Source of the DNA: Acidimicrobiaceae bacterium
GTDB taxonomy: Bacteria; Actinomycetota; Acidimicrobiia; Acidimicrobiales; RAAP-2
Length of the DNA: 64,000 nucleotides
Assembly (NCBI GenBank): GCA_003132165.1
Contig: PKWW01000050.1
Location: forward strand, 11,612-75,611
Direction of reading: 5' to 3'
In this document: positions 1-9,800 of the stretch, piece after piece
Layout of the letters: each line of letters begins with the position of its first letter
Numbering within the stretch: the stretch's first letter is position 1
The notes under the pieces: generated by a model
The model's database searches: none
What the model was told of the DNA's origin: nothing
What the model saw: the letters and a program-made list of their open reading frames with translations, nothing else
Position numbers and translations under genes: made by a program

Positions 1-143
1 GTCGCTGGCTTGGCGATGCTCGCCGCATAGCCCACGAACGCCGCGGACGCGACGCCCGATCCCACGAGCACGGTCAGGGTCAGATTGCGTACACGCGCGA
101 ATCGGCGGTCGCGTTGTTGGGGGGTCCGGGTAGTGGGAGTCAT
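1..143 (-). CDS. Partial N-terminus of a membrane/secreted protein (MTPTTRTPQQRDRRFARVRNLTLTVLVGSGVASAAFVGYAASIAKPA...)
   Basis: Reverse-strand ATG at 143 opens a frame running off the window edge; basic N-terminus then hydrophobic segment. Confidence 0.6.
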   Translation of the reverse strand, partial: MTPTTRTPQQRDRRFARVRNLTLTVLVGSGVASAAFVGYAASIAKPA

Positions 144-202
144 CGATATTCGCTTTCAAAAGCATCTTGGCACGATGTTCTAAGGGGTCGGCAATGGGAC
201 CT

Positions 203-216
203 TAAGAAAATCTGAA
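203..216 (-). promoter_or_regulatory. Candidate response-regulator box TTCAGATTTTCTTA (minus strand) upstream of the partial gene
   Basis: TAAGAA-N2-TCTGAA shared with 2365-2378; about 60 nt upstream of the start at 143. Confidence 0.4.
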
Positions 217-245
217 ATGTTATGAGCAGCGCTGAAATTCAGGTG

Positions 246-1592
246 CTAAAGGTCGTCGGGCTCACTCGGCAGTGAGATGGTGAAGCGGGCGCCACCAAGT
301 TCGGGGTCGCGGTCGACCGTGACGGTGCCGTGGAGTTCGGCGACGACCTGCGCGACGATGGAGAGCCCCAAACCCGATCCGGGCAGCGACCTCGACGATG
401 CGGAACGCCAGAAACGGTCGAAGACAAATGGCAGGTCATTTTCGTTGATGCCCGGGCCGCTGTCACTCACGATGATCGTGGCGTCCCTGGACGCGACAAG
501 GATGCGCCCGCCCGTAGGCGTGAATTTGACTGCGTTGGTGAGCAGGTTGCTGACGGCGCGCACGAGCCGGTCACGACGCCCCTCGATCGTTGATGGCTCG
601 ATGGACGTGTCGATCGTGATGTCCTTGATGCGGGCGTAGGTACGCGCGGTGTCGATGCACTCGTCGACGCATTCGTCGAGACGCAACGTCACTATCGGAC
701 CTTCGCTTCGCTCACCGCGGGCCAGTTCACCTAGGTCGGTAACCAGTGATGCCAACTCGTCTACCTGAGCGACCATGTCGTTGGTGAGTTGGCGCAGGTC
801 CTCGGGGTTCAGCTCGCTCGCTCGCGAGAGCACCTGGGCGTTCGTGCGAAGCGACGTCAGGGGAGTGCGCAGCTCGTGGCTGGCGTCCACGACGAGTTGG
901 CGCTGCAGCGTCTGGCTGTTCTCCACTGAACTGAGGAGTCGGTTGAAGACGCGGCGCAGGCGTCCGAGTTCGTCAGCGCCGCCCTCTGCAATGCGGTAGC
1001 GCATGTCGTTGGTCTCGGTGACCGTCTCAATCTCATTGGTGACCTCTTCGAGAGGGTGAAGCGCCGCTCGTGCCAGTATCAGACCCAAGACGAGCGCGAG
1101 GAGCAGTCCTCCGGCGGCGACGAACAACAGCGTGCGCACGAGGTTGCGTAGCTCGGTCACCTGGCCGGTGACGTTGACGACGAAGAGCTGCGCGGAAGTT
1201 GTAGGGACATCGCAAAGTCCCGTCTTGCAGAGGACCAGCGAATTGGCGGGGAGTGCGACGATGAGCTCACGGAACGACTGGTTGTTGATCTCGACGGTGC
1301 GAAGGAGGTCGCCGGACTTGCCATTGGCGTAGGCGCGAATCGTCGCGTCAATGGTAACGCCCGATGAAGGGAACGTCTGGCCGTTGGCGAAAACGATCTC
1401 GGTGTAGGAGCCGGTGAAGCGACCGTCGTTGTCGCTGGGGTTGACGGGCAGGTGCGAGGCCTGCAGCAGCGATTCGTCGACCGAGTGAAGGAGCGCGTTG
1501 CGGGTCGTGAGGAACGAGGCGCAACATGCGAGGATGACCGCGAGCGCGGCCGCCGCCACGGTGGCGGCGATGACCCGACTCCGAAATGTCAC
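246..1592 (-). CDS. Two-component sensor histidine kinase (HAMP, HisKA, HATPase_c)
   Basis: 448 aa; two TM segments, H-box HELRTPLTSLRTNAQVL, N-box NLLTNAVKF, G-box SDSGPGI / GSGLGLSIV. Confidence 0.93.
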   Translation of the reverse strand: MTFRSRVIAATVAAAALAVILACCASFLTTRNALLHSVDESLLQASHLPVNPSDNDGRFTGSYTEIVFANGQTFPSSGVTIDATIRAYANGKSGDLLRTVEINNQSFRELIVALPANSLVLCKTGLCDVPTTSAQLFVVNVTGQVTELRNLVRTLLFVAAGGLLLALVLGLILARAALHPLEEVTNEIETVTETNDMRYRIAEGGADELGRLRRVFNRLLSSVENSQTLQRQLVVDASHELRTPLTSLRTNAQVLSRASELNPEDLRQLTNDMVAQVDELASLVTDLGELARGERSEGPIVTLRLDECVDECIDTARTYARIKDITIDTSIEPSTIEGRRDRLVRAVSNLLTNAVKFTPTGGRILVASRDATIIVSDSGPGINENDLPFVFDRFWRSASSRSLPGSGLGLSIVAQVVAELHGTVTVDRDPELGGARFTISLPSEPDDL

Positions 1593-2290
1593 GAGTTGCG
1601 AAGCGCGTAACCAACACCGCGAACGGTTTGGATGAGTCGGGCTTCGCTGTCCTCTTCGAGCTTGCGACGCAGGTAGCCAATGTAGACGGCCAGCGAATTA
1701 GTGCCCGAGTCGAAGTTGTAGCCCCACACGAGGTCGAGAATCTGGTCACGCGTGAGCACTTGACGGGGGTGCTGCAGGAAGAGCTCGAGCAGGTCGAATT
1801 CGATCTTCGTGAGTTCGATGCCGCGAGCGCCGCGGTGGACTTCACGGGTCTGGGGGTTGAGCGTGAGGTCCTCAAAGCGCAGCACCGATTCGTCGCCTTC
1901 GCCGACGCTTCGACGGCGAAGCAGGGCGCGAAGCCTCGCCAGCAGCTCGGCGAGGTCGAATGGCTTCACGAGGTAGTCGTCGGCGCCGACATCGAGGCCC
2001 TCGACACGGTCGTTCACGGCATCCCTCGCCGTGAGCATGAGGATGGGCGTCGCGTCACCCGAGCGGCGGATGCGACGGCAGATCTCGAGCCCGTCGATAT
2101 CGGGCAATTGGAGGTCCAGGACGATTGCGTCGGGCGCGCGGAGCTGGATCGACTTAAGGGCGCTCGCGCCGTCTTCAAAGAGCTCGACGTCGTAGTTCTC
2201 CATGCGCAGTGCCCTTCCGAGGGCGGTACGGATCGCCCCGTCGTCATCGACGATTGCGATGTAGGAATTCGGTGTGGACGATATGGTCAC
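1589..2290 (-). CDS. OmpR/PhoB-family response regulator
   Basis: 233 aa; receiver IVDDDGAIRTAL, VLDLQLPDIDG, KPFDL, plus winged-helix C-terminus; 4-nt overlap with the kinase gene. Confidence 0.94.
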   Translation of the reverse strand: MTISSTPNSYIAIVDDDGAIRTALGRALRMENYDVELFEDGASALKSIQLRAPDAIVLDLQLPDIDGLEICRRIRRSGDATPILMLTARDAVNDRVEGLDVGADDYLVKPFDLAELLARLRALLRRRSVGEGDESVLRFEDLTLNPQTREVHRGARGIELTKIEFDLLELFLQHPRQVLTRDQILDLVWGYNFDSGTNSLAVYIGYLRRKLEEDSEARLIQTVRGVGYALRNS

Positions 2291-2364
2291 GATGCAACTT
2301 TCTCCGGCAAAGGTGTTCAGGCTCTAGTGTTGCTTGTTGGCATTAACCTTCTCCAGTCATTCGC

Positions 2365-2378
2365 TAAGAATCTCTGAA
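2365..2378 (-). promoter_or_regulatory. Candidate response-regulator box TTCAGAGATTCTTA (minus strand) upstream of the response regulator
   Basis: Same 12 defined bases and spacing as 203-216; about 75 nt upstream of the start at 2290. Confidence 0.4.
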
Positions 2379-2398
2379 GATTGTTACGGTACATGTAG

Positions 2399-2474
2399 TG
2401 GCGGGTAGTTCAATTGGCAGAACGCCGGACTTTGAATCCGTAGGTTGGAGGTTCGAGCCCTCCCCCGCCAGCCA
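2399..2474 (+). tRNA. tRNA-Gln (anticodon TTG), CCA encoded
   Basis: Acceptor TGGCGGG/CCCGCCA with U1-A72, D-stem GTTC/GAAC, anticodon loop CTTTGAA, T-arm GGAGG-TTCGAGC-CCTCC, GCCA end. Confidence 0.93.
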
Positions 2475-2480
2475 GGACAT

Positions 2481-3368
2481 CTAGAGGCAAAACCGGTTGA
2501 GCAGGGCCGCCATCTCGAGCGGTGCGTCCCCCTGGATCGAATGGCCCGCGCCGACGACGTGCACGACGCTCGCGTGGGGGAGCCGGCGCAGTAACTCGGC
2601 CTCGTCGTCATCGTCGACGACCGATCCGGCCGCCATTCCGCGGAGCAGGGTCACGGGCATGCTCAGTTCGCTCAGTTGAGTCCACAGGTCGCCGAGGTCG
2701 GGGGCGGTGAGTTCGGACTGCGGGTGCTGCTGATGACGCCACACCCACGTGCCGTCGCTGCGTTCTAGGGCGTTGTGCAGGATTCCGCGCCGGAGCGACG
2801 AAATAGACCGAGTGGGGTTGTGGGCGACCGTGCGCTCGAGCAGAGCGTCGAAGTCGTCGAAGGATTTCGGACCATTCACGAAATCGGTGATGTGCCTCGC
2901 CTTGTCGGCGTTGACGCCGGGCGTGATGTCGACGAGTACCAGGGAACTGACGAGATCGGGCCGTTCGTGGGCGACGATCAACGAGACGATGCCCCCGAGG
3001 GACATACCGACGAGCGGTTGCGGTCCGTCGAGCAGTTGTTCGAGCGCGTGGATGACGTCGGTGGCGTGGCTCTTCGCCGCGGACCCGCCGTAGGGTGACG
3101 CGTCCGAGTGCCCGTGGTTGGGAAGGTCCAGTGCGATCAGCGGTCGCTGCAGGGCCAGAGCCAACGTGTCGAAGGTGTGCGCGTTCTGGGCCCCCCCGTG
3201 GATGAGCGTCAGTTCCGGTGGGCCGTCGCCCCACTGCAGTCCGCTTATCTGACGCAGTCCGTCGACGGCGACGAAGAAACGACGCACCGTCGGAATCGGT
3301 ACATCGAGGTCCCACTCGCTCAAGTTTTCGTGGAAGAGGGCGAACTCGTCGTAAGGGGAATTGGTCAC
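2481..3368 (-). CDS. Alpha/beta hydrolase
   Basis: 295 aa; LIHGGAQNAHTF, nucleophile elbow GMSLGG, terminal GAGHSIQGD. Confidence 0.88.
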   Translation of the reverse strand: MTNSPYDEFALFHENLSEWDLDVPIPTVRRFFVAVDGLRQISGLQWGDGPPELTLIHGGAQNAHTFDTLALALQRPLIALDLPNHGHSDASPYGGSAAKSHATDVIHALEQLLDGPQPLVGMSLGGIVSLIVAHERPDLVSSLVLVDITPGVNADKARHITDFVNGPKSFDDFDALLERTVAHNPTRSISSLRRGILHNALERSDGTWVWRHQQHPQSELTAPDLGDLWTQLSELSMPVTLLRGMAAGSVVDDDDEAELLRRLPHASVVHVVGAGHSIQGDAPLEMAALLNRFCL

Positions 3369-3385
3369 GTTTTGTATCGTAGAAG

Positions 3386-4498
3386 ATGACTGCTAAAGAT
3401 GTGAGGGTGACTCGTCCCACTTGTGTCGTCATCCTCGCCGCGGGCGAGGGAACCCGGATGCGCTCGGCGCGTCCGAAGCCTCTTCGCCACCTCTGCGGGC
3501 GGCCTATGGTCACCTACGTACTCGACGCGGCAATGCACGACGAAGTGCGCGCCACGGTCGTGGTCGTGGGCAGCGGCGCATCGTGGGTGGAGAACACATT
3601 GAAGGAGCGCGAGCGCGCCGACGCCCATTTGACCTTCGTTGAACAGATCGAGCAACTGGGTACCGGGCACGCGGTGTCGGTCGCGTTGCCGACCGTGATC
3701 GACGAGATCGGCGACACCGACGGCGACGTCCTGATCCTGCCCGGCGATACACCGCTGCTGCGCCACGCCACCGTTGGTGCGCTGCTGGCACGCCACCGCG
3801 AAAGTCAGGCAGCGCTGACCGTGCTGACGGCCTTCGTCGACAATCCCTTCGGATACGGGCGGATGATCTACGCGAAGGACGGTTCGGTCGCGCGAATAGT
3901 CGAGGAGCGCGACGCGAGCGATGACGAGAAGGAGATCGACGAGGTGAACACGTCGATCATGGTGGTGCGTGAGAGCCTGCTCGGGCCTGCACTGCGCCTA
4001 ATCGGCCGCCAGAACTCGCAGAACGAGTACTACCTGACCGATCTGGTCTCGCAGCTGCACGATGCCGGTCACCTCACGAGTTCAATGGTCCTGGAAGACT
4101 CGAGCGAGGCGACGGGGGTCAATGACCGCGCCCAACTCGCCGAGGCGGAGGCGGTCCTGCGCCAGCGGATCAACGAAAGTTGGATGAGGAGTGGGGTCAC
4201 GATGTGGGACCCTTCGCACACCTATATCGACGCCGACGTGCAGATCGAGCCTGACGTCTCGTTGTTACCCGGCACCGTGTTGAAGGGGCGCTGCGTGATC
4301 GAGCGAGGTGCCCAGATCGGGCCTAACGCGATGCTGACCGACTGCCACGTGGGCAAGAACGCCGTTCTGGGCACCGTCGAGGCGACCGAGGCGACCGTGG
4401 GTGACGACGCTCTCGTCAAGTCGTTTGTCGTAATCGGCAAGGGCTCGCACGTGGGTTCCGGCGACGTGATCGCGTCGTTTGATTTCCATACTCGATAA
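3386..4498 (+). CDS. glmU: GlmU-like UDP-N-acetylglucosamine pyrophosphorylase with shortened LbH region
   Basis: ILAAGEGTRMRSARPKPLRHLCGRPM, QLGTGHAV, GDTPLL, NEYYLTDLV; left-handed beta-helix repeats begin but the protein ends at 370 aa. Followed by prs, as is common. Confidence 0.85.
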   Translation: MTAKDVRVTRPTCVVILAAGEGTRMRSARPKPLRHLCGRPMVTYVLDAAMHDEVRATVVVVGSGASWVENTLKERERADAHLTFVEQIEQLGTGHAVSVALPTVIDEIGDTDGDVLILPGDTPLLRHATVGALLARHRESQAALTVLTAFVDNPFGYGRMIYAKDGSVARIVEERDASDDEKEIDEVNTSIMVVRESLLGPALRLIGRQNSQNEYYLTDLVSQLHDAGHLTSSMVLEDSSEATGVNDRAQLAEAEAVLRQRINESWMRSGVTMWDPSHTYIDADVQIEPDVSLLPGTVLKGRCVIERGAQIGPNAMLTDCHVGKNAVLGTVEATEATVGDDALVKSFVVIGKGSHVGSGDVIASFDFHTR

Positions 4499-4530
4499 TC
4501 GGTTCCCGCCACACCTTGTACGCTGGCCTT

Positions 4531-5505
4531 GTGGAGTCTCTCGCTAAGCGTCGCCTCGTCATCGTCACGGGCCGCTGTCACCCCGAACTCGCCCAGGACA
4601 TCGCCGAGCAGTTGGGTATCGAGCTCACTGAGGCCAATGTCCGCGAATTCGCGAACGGGGAGATTCATTGCCGTTTCGACGAATCAATCCGTGGCGCACA
4701 CGTCTTCATTGTCCAGACGCACTCGTCGCCCGTGAATGTCGCGGTCATGGAACAGCTCATCATGATCGATGCCGCCAAGCGTGCGTCCGCGAAGAGCATC
4801 ACGGCCGTCATCCCTAACTACGGTTACGCGCGCCAAGACCGCAAGTCCGCGGGCCGCGAACCCATCACCGCCAAGCTGATCGCCGACATGCTCCAGACCG
4901 CCGGAGCGAGCCGAGTGCTCTCGGTGGATTTCCACTCGGGACAGATTCAGGGCTTCTTCGACATCCCCGTCGACCACCTGGTCGCCGCTCCGGTGCTCGA
5001 GGACTACCTGAAGGCCAACGCCAACCCTCACGAACTCGTGGTCGTCGCGCCTGATGCCGGTCGGGTGAAAGTCGCCGAGCGTTACGCGCAGCACCTCGGC
5101 TGCGATCTCGCCCTCGTGCACAAGACCCGTCCCCACGGCACAGCCAACGTCGCCGAGGCCCGCCACATCGTCGGTGACGTCGCGGGGCGCCACTGCGTCC
5201 TGATCGACGACATGATTGACACCGCGGGCACGATTGTCGCGGCGTGTGACCTGTTGAAGGCCCACGGGGCTGAGGAGATCTGGGTGATGGCGACCCACGC
5301 CGTCTTCTCGCCACCAGCGGTCGACCGTCTCTTCAATGCCCCGGTCAGCCGGGTCATTGTGACCGACACCCTGCCACTCGGGCCCGAACGGCGTTTCGAG
5401 AAGTTGGAGATCCTGTCGATTGCTTCGATCGTGGCAAACGCGATTTCCGCAATTTTTGAGGATTCCTCGGTATCTGACATCTTTGGCGGCGAGAACCTCC
5501 TGTAG
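4531..5505 (+). CDS. prs: Ribose-phosphate pyrophosphokinase
   Basis: YGYARQDRKSAGREPITAKLIADML, DLHSGQ-like VDFHSGQIQGFF, VLIDDMIDTAGTI. GTG start preferred over upstream TTG at 4516. Confidence 0.95.
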   Translation: MESLAKRRLVIVTGRCHPELAQDIAEQLGIELTEANVREFANGEIHCRFDESIRGAHVFIVQTHSSPVNVAVMEQLIMIDAAKRASAKSITAVIPNYGYARQDRKSAGREPITAKLIADMLQTAGASRVLSVDFHSGQIQGFFDIPVDHLVAAPVLEDYLKANANPHELVVVAPDAGRVKVAERYAQHLGCDLALVHKTRPHGTANVAEARHIVGDVAGRHCVLIDDMIDTAGTIVAACDLLKAHGAEEIWVMATHAVFSPPAVDRLFNAPVSRVIVTDTLPLGPERRFEKLEILSIASIVANAISAIFEDSSVSDIFGGENLL

Positions 5506-5547
5506 CTCGAGGGAGCAGTTGGCCCGCGTACGGCTAGACTTAAAACC

Positions 5548-5574
5548 CTGCGCGTGGCCCAGTTTGGGGCGCAG
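5548..5574 (+). promoter_or_regulatory. Hairpin in the presumed rplY 5' leader
   Basis: CTGCGC-gtgg-CCCA-gtt-TGGG-GCGCAG, between a plausible -10 (TAGACT, 5535-5540) and the SD/ATG at 5596. Confidence 0.5.
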
Positions 5575-5595
5575 CCATTCGTTGGAGGAGTAGTT

Positions 5596-6192
5596 ATGTC
5601 ACAGGTCACGTTGCAAGCGTCGACAAGTCGATTGAAGGGTTCAAGTAACTCGCGTCGCCTGCGCTCATCGGGGTCGATCCCCGGTGTCGTCTACGGCCCC
5701 GGCGTCAGCCCGCTGCCCATCTCCGTCGACGCCAAGTCCTTTCGCACCGCGGTTTCGGGTGAGCAGGGCCTCAACTCGATGATCGAGCTCGAGGCCGATG
5801 GCAAGAAGTTCCTCGTCATGGCCCGTGAGATCCAGCGCCACCCCGTGCGAGGCACCGTCTCTCATATTGACTTCCAAGTCGTCGACCCCAACTCGACGGT
5901 CATTGCCGAGGTGCCGCTGCACCTCGTGGGCGACGCGGTCGAAGTTCGTCACGCCGACTGGGAGGTCGATCAGCAGATGTTCAGTATCGAACTGAAGACC
6001 CGACCCGACAAGATTCCTACGCACATCGACGTCGACATCTCGGCACTGAAGCCGGGTGACGCGATTCGCATCGCTGACGTCGTGCTGCCCGAGGGTGTCG
6101 AGCCGGCGGGCGACCACGCTCTGTCGGTCGTCACTACTCGCCAAGGTCGCATCGCCAAGCCGGCGGGCGGCCCCGAGTCCACCGCGGTTTAG
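5596..6192 (+). CDS. rplY: 50S ribosomal protein L25 / general stress protein Ctc
   Basis: RLRSSGSIPGVVYGPG, HPVRGTVSHIDFQVV, C-terminal TL5-like domain; SD GGAGGAG before ATG 5596. Confidence 0.92.
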   Translation: MSQVTLQASTSRLKGSSNSRRLRSSGSIPGVVYGPGVSPLPISVDAKSFRTAVSGEQGLNSMIELEADGKKFLVMAREIQRHPVRGTVSHIDFQVVDPNSTVIAEVPLHLVGDAVEVRHADWEVDQQMFSIELKTRPDKIPTHIDVDISALKPGDAIRIADVVLPEGVEPAGDHALSVVTTRQGRIAKPAGGPESTAV

Positions 6193-6198
6193 TTCGTT

Positions 6199-6822
6199 GT
6201 GGCGCTTCGGCGCTCACGTGACCAGAGCCGTCGGGGCGTCGCGAGTTCGCTCGTCATAGTCGGCCTCGCCAATCCCGGCGAACAGTATGAGGGAAGCCGT
6301 CACAACGTAGGCGGCGATGCCGTGCGTCTGCTGGCCGAGCGCCGGGGCGTACGCCTCACTCTGGAGAGCCGTCAGCGTGCGATGAGCGCGACCATTCAGA
6401 CCACGCGCGGTCCGGTGACAATCGCCGTGCCCATCACCTTCATGAACGAATCCGGCGCCGCGCTGGGGCCACTGCTGCGTCGTACGTCGTTGGATGATCT
6501 CTCGCGTCTGGTCATTGCCCACGACGAGCTCGATCTCGAGCCCGGTCGTCTCCAGCTCAAGCAGGGGGGCGGGCTCGCCGGCCACAACGGGCTTCGCTCG
6601 ATCGCCCAGACGTTAGGCACGCAGGATTTCGCGCGCCTACGCATTGGTATTGGCAAACCCCCGTCGAAGGAGCAGGGTGCGGACTACGTGCTGAAGCGTC
6701 CAACCGGAGCGCGAAAGCTCGCTCTCGCTCACAATGTCGCTGCCGCCGCGGACGCGCTCGAAAACCTGCTCGACTACGACTTCGACGACGCTCAGCGCCG
6801 CGTGAACGCTGCCCGTGACTGA
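6199..6822 (+). CDS. pth: Peptidyl-tRNA hydrolase
   Basis: VGLANPGEQYEGSRHNVG, PITFMNESGAALGPLL, DELDLEPGRLQLKQGGGLAGHNGLRSI. Exact start uncertain. Confidence 0.93.
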   Translation: MALRRSRDQSRRGVASSLVIVGLANPGEQYEGSRHNVGGDAVRLLAERRGVRLTLESRQRAMSATIQTTRGPVTIAVPITFMNESGAALGPLLRRTSLDDLSRLVIAHDELDLEPGRLQLKQGGGLAGHNGLRSIAQTLGTQDFARLRIGIGKPPSKEQGADYVLKRPTGARKLALAHNVAAAADALENLLDYDFDDAQRRVNAARD

Positions 6823-9800
6823 TTCACGGGGCCTTCGCCGAGTCCTCGAGCTCGTCAGCCCGTCGCTTCGGGCCGCCAACGCCTCGGGTTCGTTCACGCC
6901 CGGCAGTTACGCCACACCCCTCACGGTCGGCGCGTACGTGCTCGCGTCCCCGTTCACCCTGGTAGTGACCGCAACCTCAACCGAAGCCGAGCATTTGCGC
7001 GACGCCCTGGCGGCCCTGCTCGGTGACGACGACGAGGTGGCACTCTGGCCCGCGTGGGACACCCATCCCCTCGAGCGCGTGAGCCCCGACAGCTCAGTCA
7101 TGGCGTCACGCGCCCTGCTGCGTTGGCGTCTCGGGGGCCCCGACCGTCCCCGAACCGTCGTCGGGTCCGCGCGCGCCATCGCTCAATTACTTCCGCCCGA
7201 GCCCGCGCGAGCACCGCTGGTGGTCCAGCGCGGCGCCGAACTCGATCGGGATCAGTTCATCGAGAACCTGGCGGCGTTCGGCTACCGCCGCGAAAGCCTC
7301 GTCGAGCACCGGGCCGAGTTCGCCGTTCGCGGCGGCATCGTCGACGTGTGGCCCGCGCAGGGGAACGATCCCATTCGTCTCGACTTCTTCGGTGACGAGG
7401 TCGACCGTCTGACGTCATTCGATATCGCGAACCAGCGCTCCCTGTTGGACCTGGACGAAGCGAGCATCGCGCCCGCGCGCGAATGGCTCGCCAATGCGGC
7501 GACGCGCTCGCGCGCCGAAGGGCTCATCTCGAGCGAGCCGTGGGGAAGGTCGACATTCGACCGGATCGCCACGGGCCAACAGTTCGACGGCATGGAGGGC
7601 TGGATGCCGCTCTTCATCGACGCACCTAGGACGTTGCTCGATGAATTGAGTGACGTCTCGGTGCTCGTGGTCGAACCCGACCGCGTGCACGCTCGACTGG
7701 ACGACCTGCTCGACGAGGAGCGTGAACTCACGAACGCGGTCGCGGCGACCTGGCAGGCCACCAACGAGATCCCACTGCTGCACACGACGTGGAGAGAGTC
7801 CCTCGAGGGGCGTATCGACGTGGCTCTTGAGCCGACCGTCGGGGCGTTGAGTGGCGGATCGATGAATCTGAGCTCCCCGCCGGTCGTCCAGGGCGACGCC
7901 GCTCGCATTGCGGCGCACGTCCGGAATTGGTCGCAGCAGCGACGAGGGGTCGTGTTGACGTCGAACGCCTCCGCCGTCGAGCGAATGGCGGATCAACTCC
8001 GAGGTGAGGGACTCGAAGTTACGACCGATCCGGACAAGGTTCTCGACGTTCGCATCAGCGTCCTCGAGAGTTCATTGCCCGCCGGCTTCAGCCTTGACGA
8101 TCCGCAGGTCGTCGTCTGGAGTGAGAGCGACCTCACCGGACGACGCACCGTGCACCGCGTCGCTCGCACGCGAGCGCGCAACGTGGACGGATTCTTCGAC
8201 GATCTCGCGATCGGCAGCTACGTCGTGCACCGCATGCACGGTGTGGCGAAGTTCTCGGGCACCACGACGCGCGCGATCAACGGCACGACCCGCGACTACC
8301 TCATCCTGGAGTTCAAGGACGGCCGTAGTTACTGGCCCACCGAGCAGATCGACGCGCTCACGCCGTACTCGGGTGGCGACGCGCCGGCGCTCTCGAGAAT
8401 GGGTGGCGCGGAGTGGCAAAAGACCCGGGCCAAAGCCCGTGCCGCGGCGTTCCTCGTCGCCCAGGAACTCGTCGATCTCTACCGTCAACGCAACGTCGCA
8501 GTCGGTCACGCGTTCAGTCCCGACACCGCTTGGCAGCACGAGATGGAAGAACTCTTTCCGTACACTCTCACGGCCGATCAGGCAGTCGCCATCGACGACG
8601 TGAAGGCTGACATGGAGAAACCACGTCCGATGGACCGGTTGGTGTGCGCGGACGTCGGCTTCGGCAAGACCGAAATAGCCGTGCGCGCCGTGTTCAAAGC
8701 CGTACAGGACAATAAGCAGGCGGCGGTCCTGGTGCCGACGACGTTGCTCGCGAGCCAGCACTTCGCGACCATGACCGACCGTTTCGCGGGCTTTCCGGTG
8801 CGAGTCGCCCTGCTCAGCCGCTTCGTCGACGAAGCCGAGACCAAGCAGACACTGCAAGGGTTGAAGGAGGGGACCATTGACGTTGTCATCGGTACGCACC
8901 GTCTCTTGTCCGAGAACGTGACCTTCAAGGACCTCGGTCTTCTCGTCGTGGACGAAGAGCAGCGTTTCGGAGTAACCCACAAGGAGGCGATCAAGTCGCG
9001 CTCGGTCGGTGTCGACGTGCTCACGCTGAGCGCGAGCCCTATCCCGCGCACCCTGGAGATGGCCTTCGCGGGTATCCGCGACCTTTCGATGGTGACAACA
9101 CCGCCCGCGGACCGTCGACCGATCCTCACCCACGTCGGTGAGTACAGCGAACCCGCGGTCATCGAGGCGATCCGGCGCGAACTCTTGCGCGAGGGCCAGG
9201 TCTTTTTCGTGCACAACCGGGTCGCCGACATTGACGAGGTTGCCCGACGGCTCGGACAACTCGTACCCGACGCGCGCATCGCAGTTGCCCACGGTCAGAT
9301 GGACGAAGGTACGCTCGAACGCGCCATGATCGATTTCTGGGAGCGACGCTTCGATGTGCTCGTCTGTACGACCATCGTCGAGTCCGGTATCGACCTGCCC
9401 TCGGTGAACACGCTCATCGTCGACCGGGCCGACCGGTTGGGGCTGGGCCAGATGCACCAGTTGCGTGGTCGCGTGGGGCGAAGTGGACAGCGTGCGTACG
9501 CCTATCTCTTTCACCCCGCTGGACAGGTACTTTCGGAGACCGCGTTCGAGCGTCTGCGGACCATTGGCGACAATACCGCGCTGGGAAGTGGTTTCAAGAT
9601 CGCGATGCGCGATCTCGAGATTCGAGGTGCGGGAAACTTGCTCGGACACGACCAGTCGGGACCGGTCGCGGCGGTGGGCTACGACCTCTACGTCCAACTC
9701 GTCGCCGAGGCGGTCGCGGACGCGAAGGGCTTCGTCGTGCCCGAGGTCGTCACCATCAATATCGACGTACCGGGCGAGGCGCACCTACCCAAGGACTACG

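Noticed and set aside
8072-9784. 570-aa minus-strand ORF inside mfd
   Set aside because: Antisense to clearly coding mfd; long shadow ORF produced by high GC3; composition lacks a protein-family signature.
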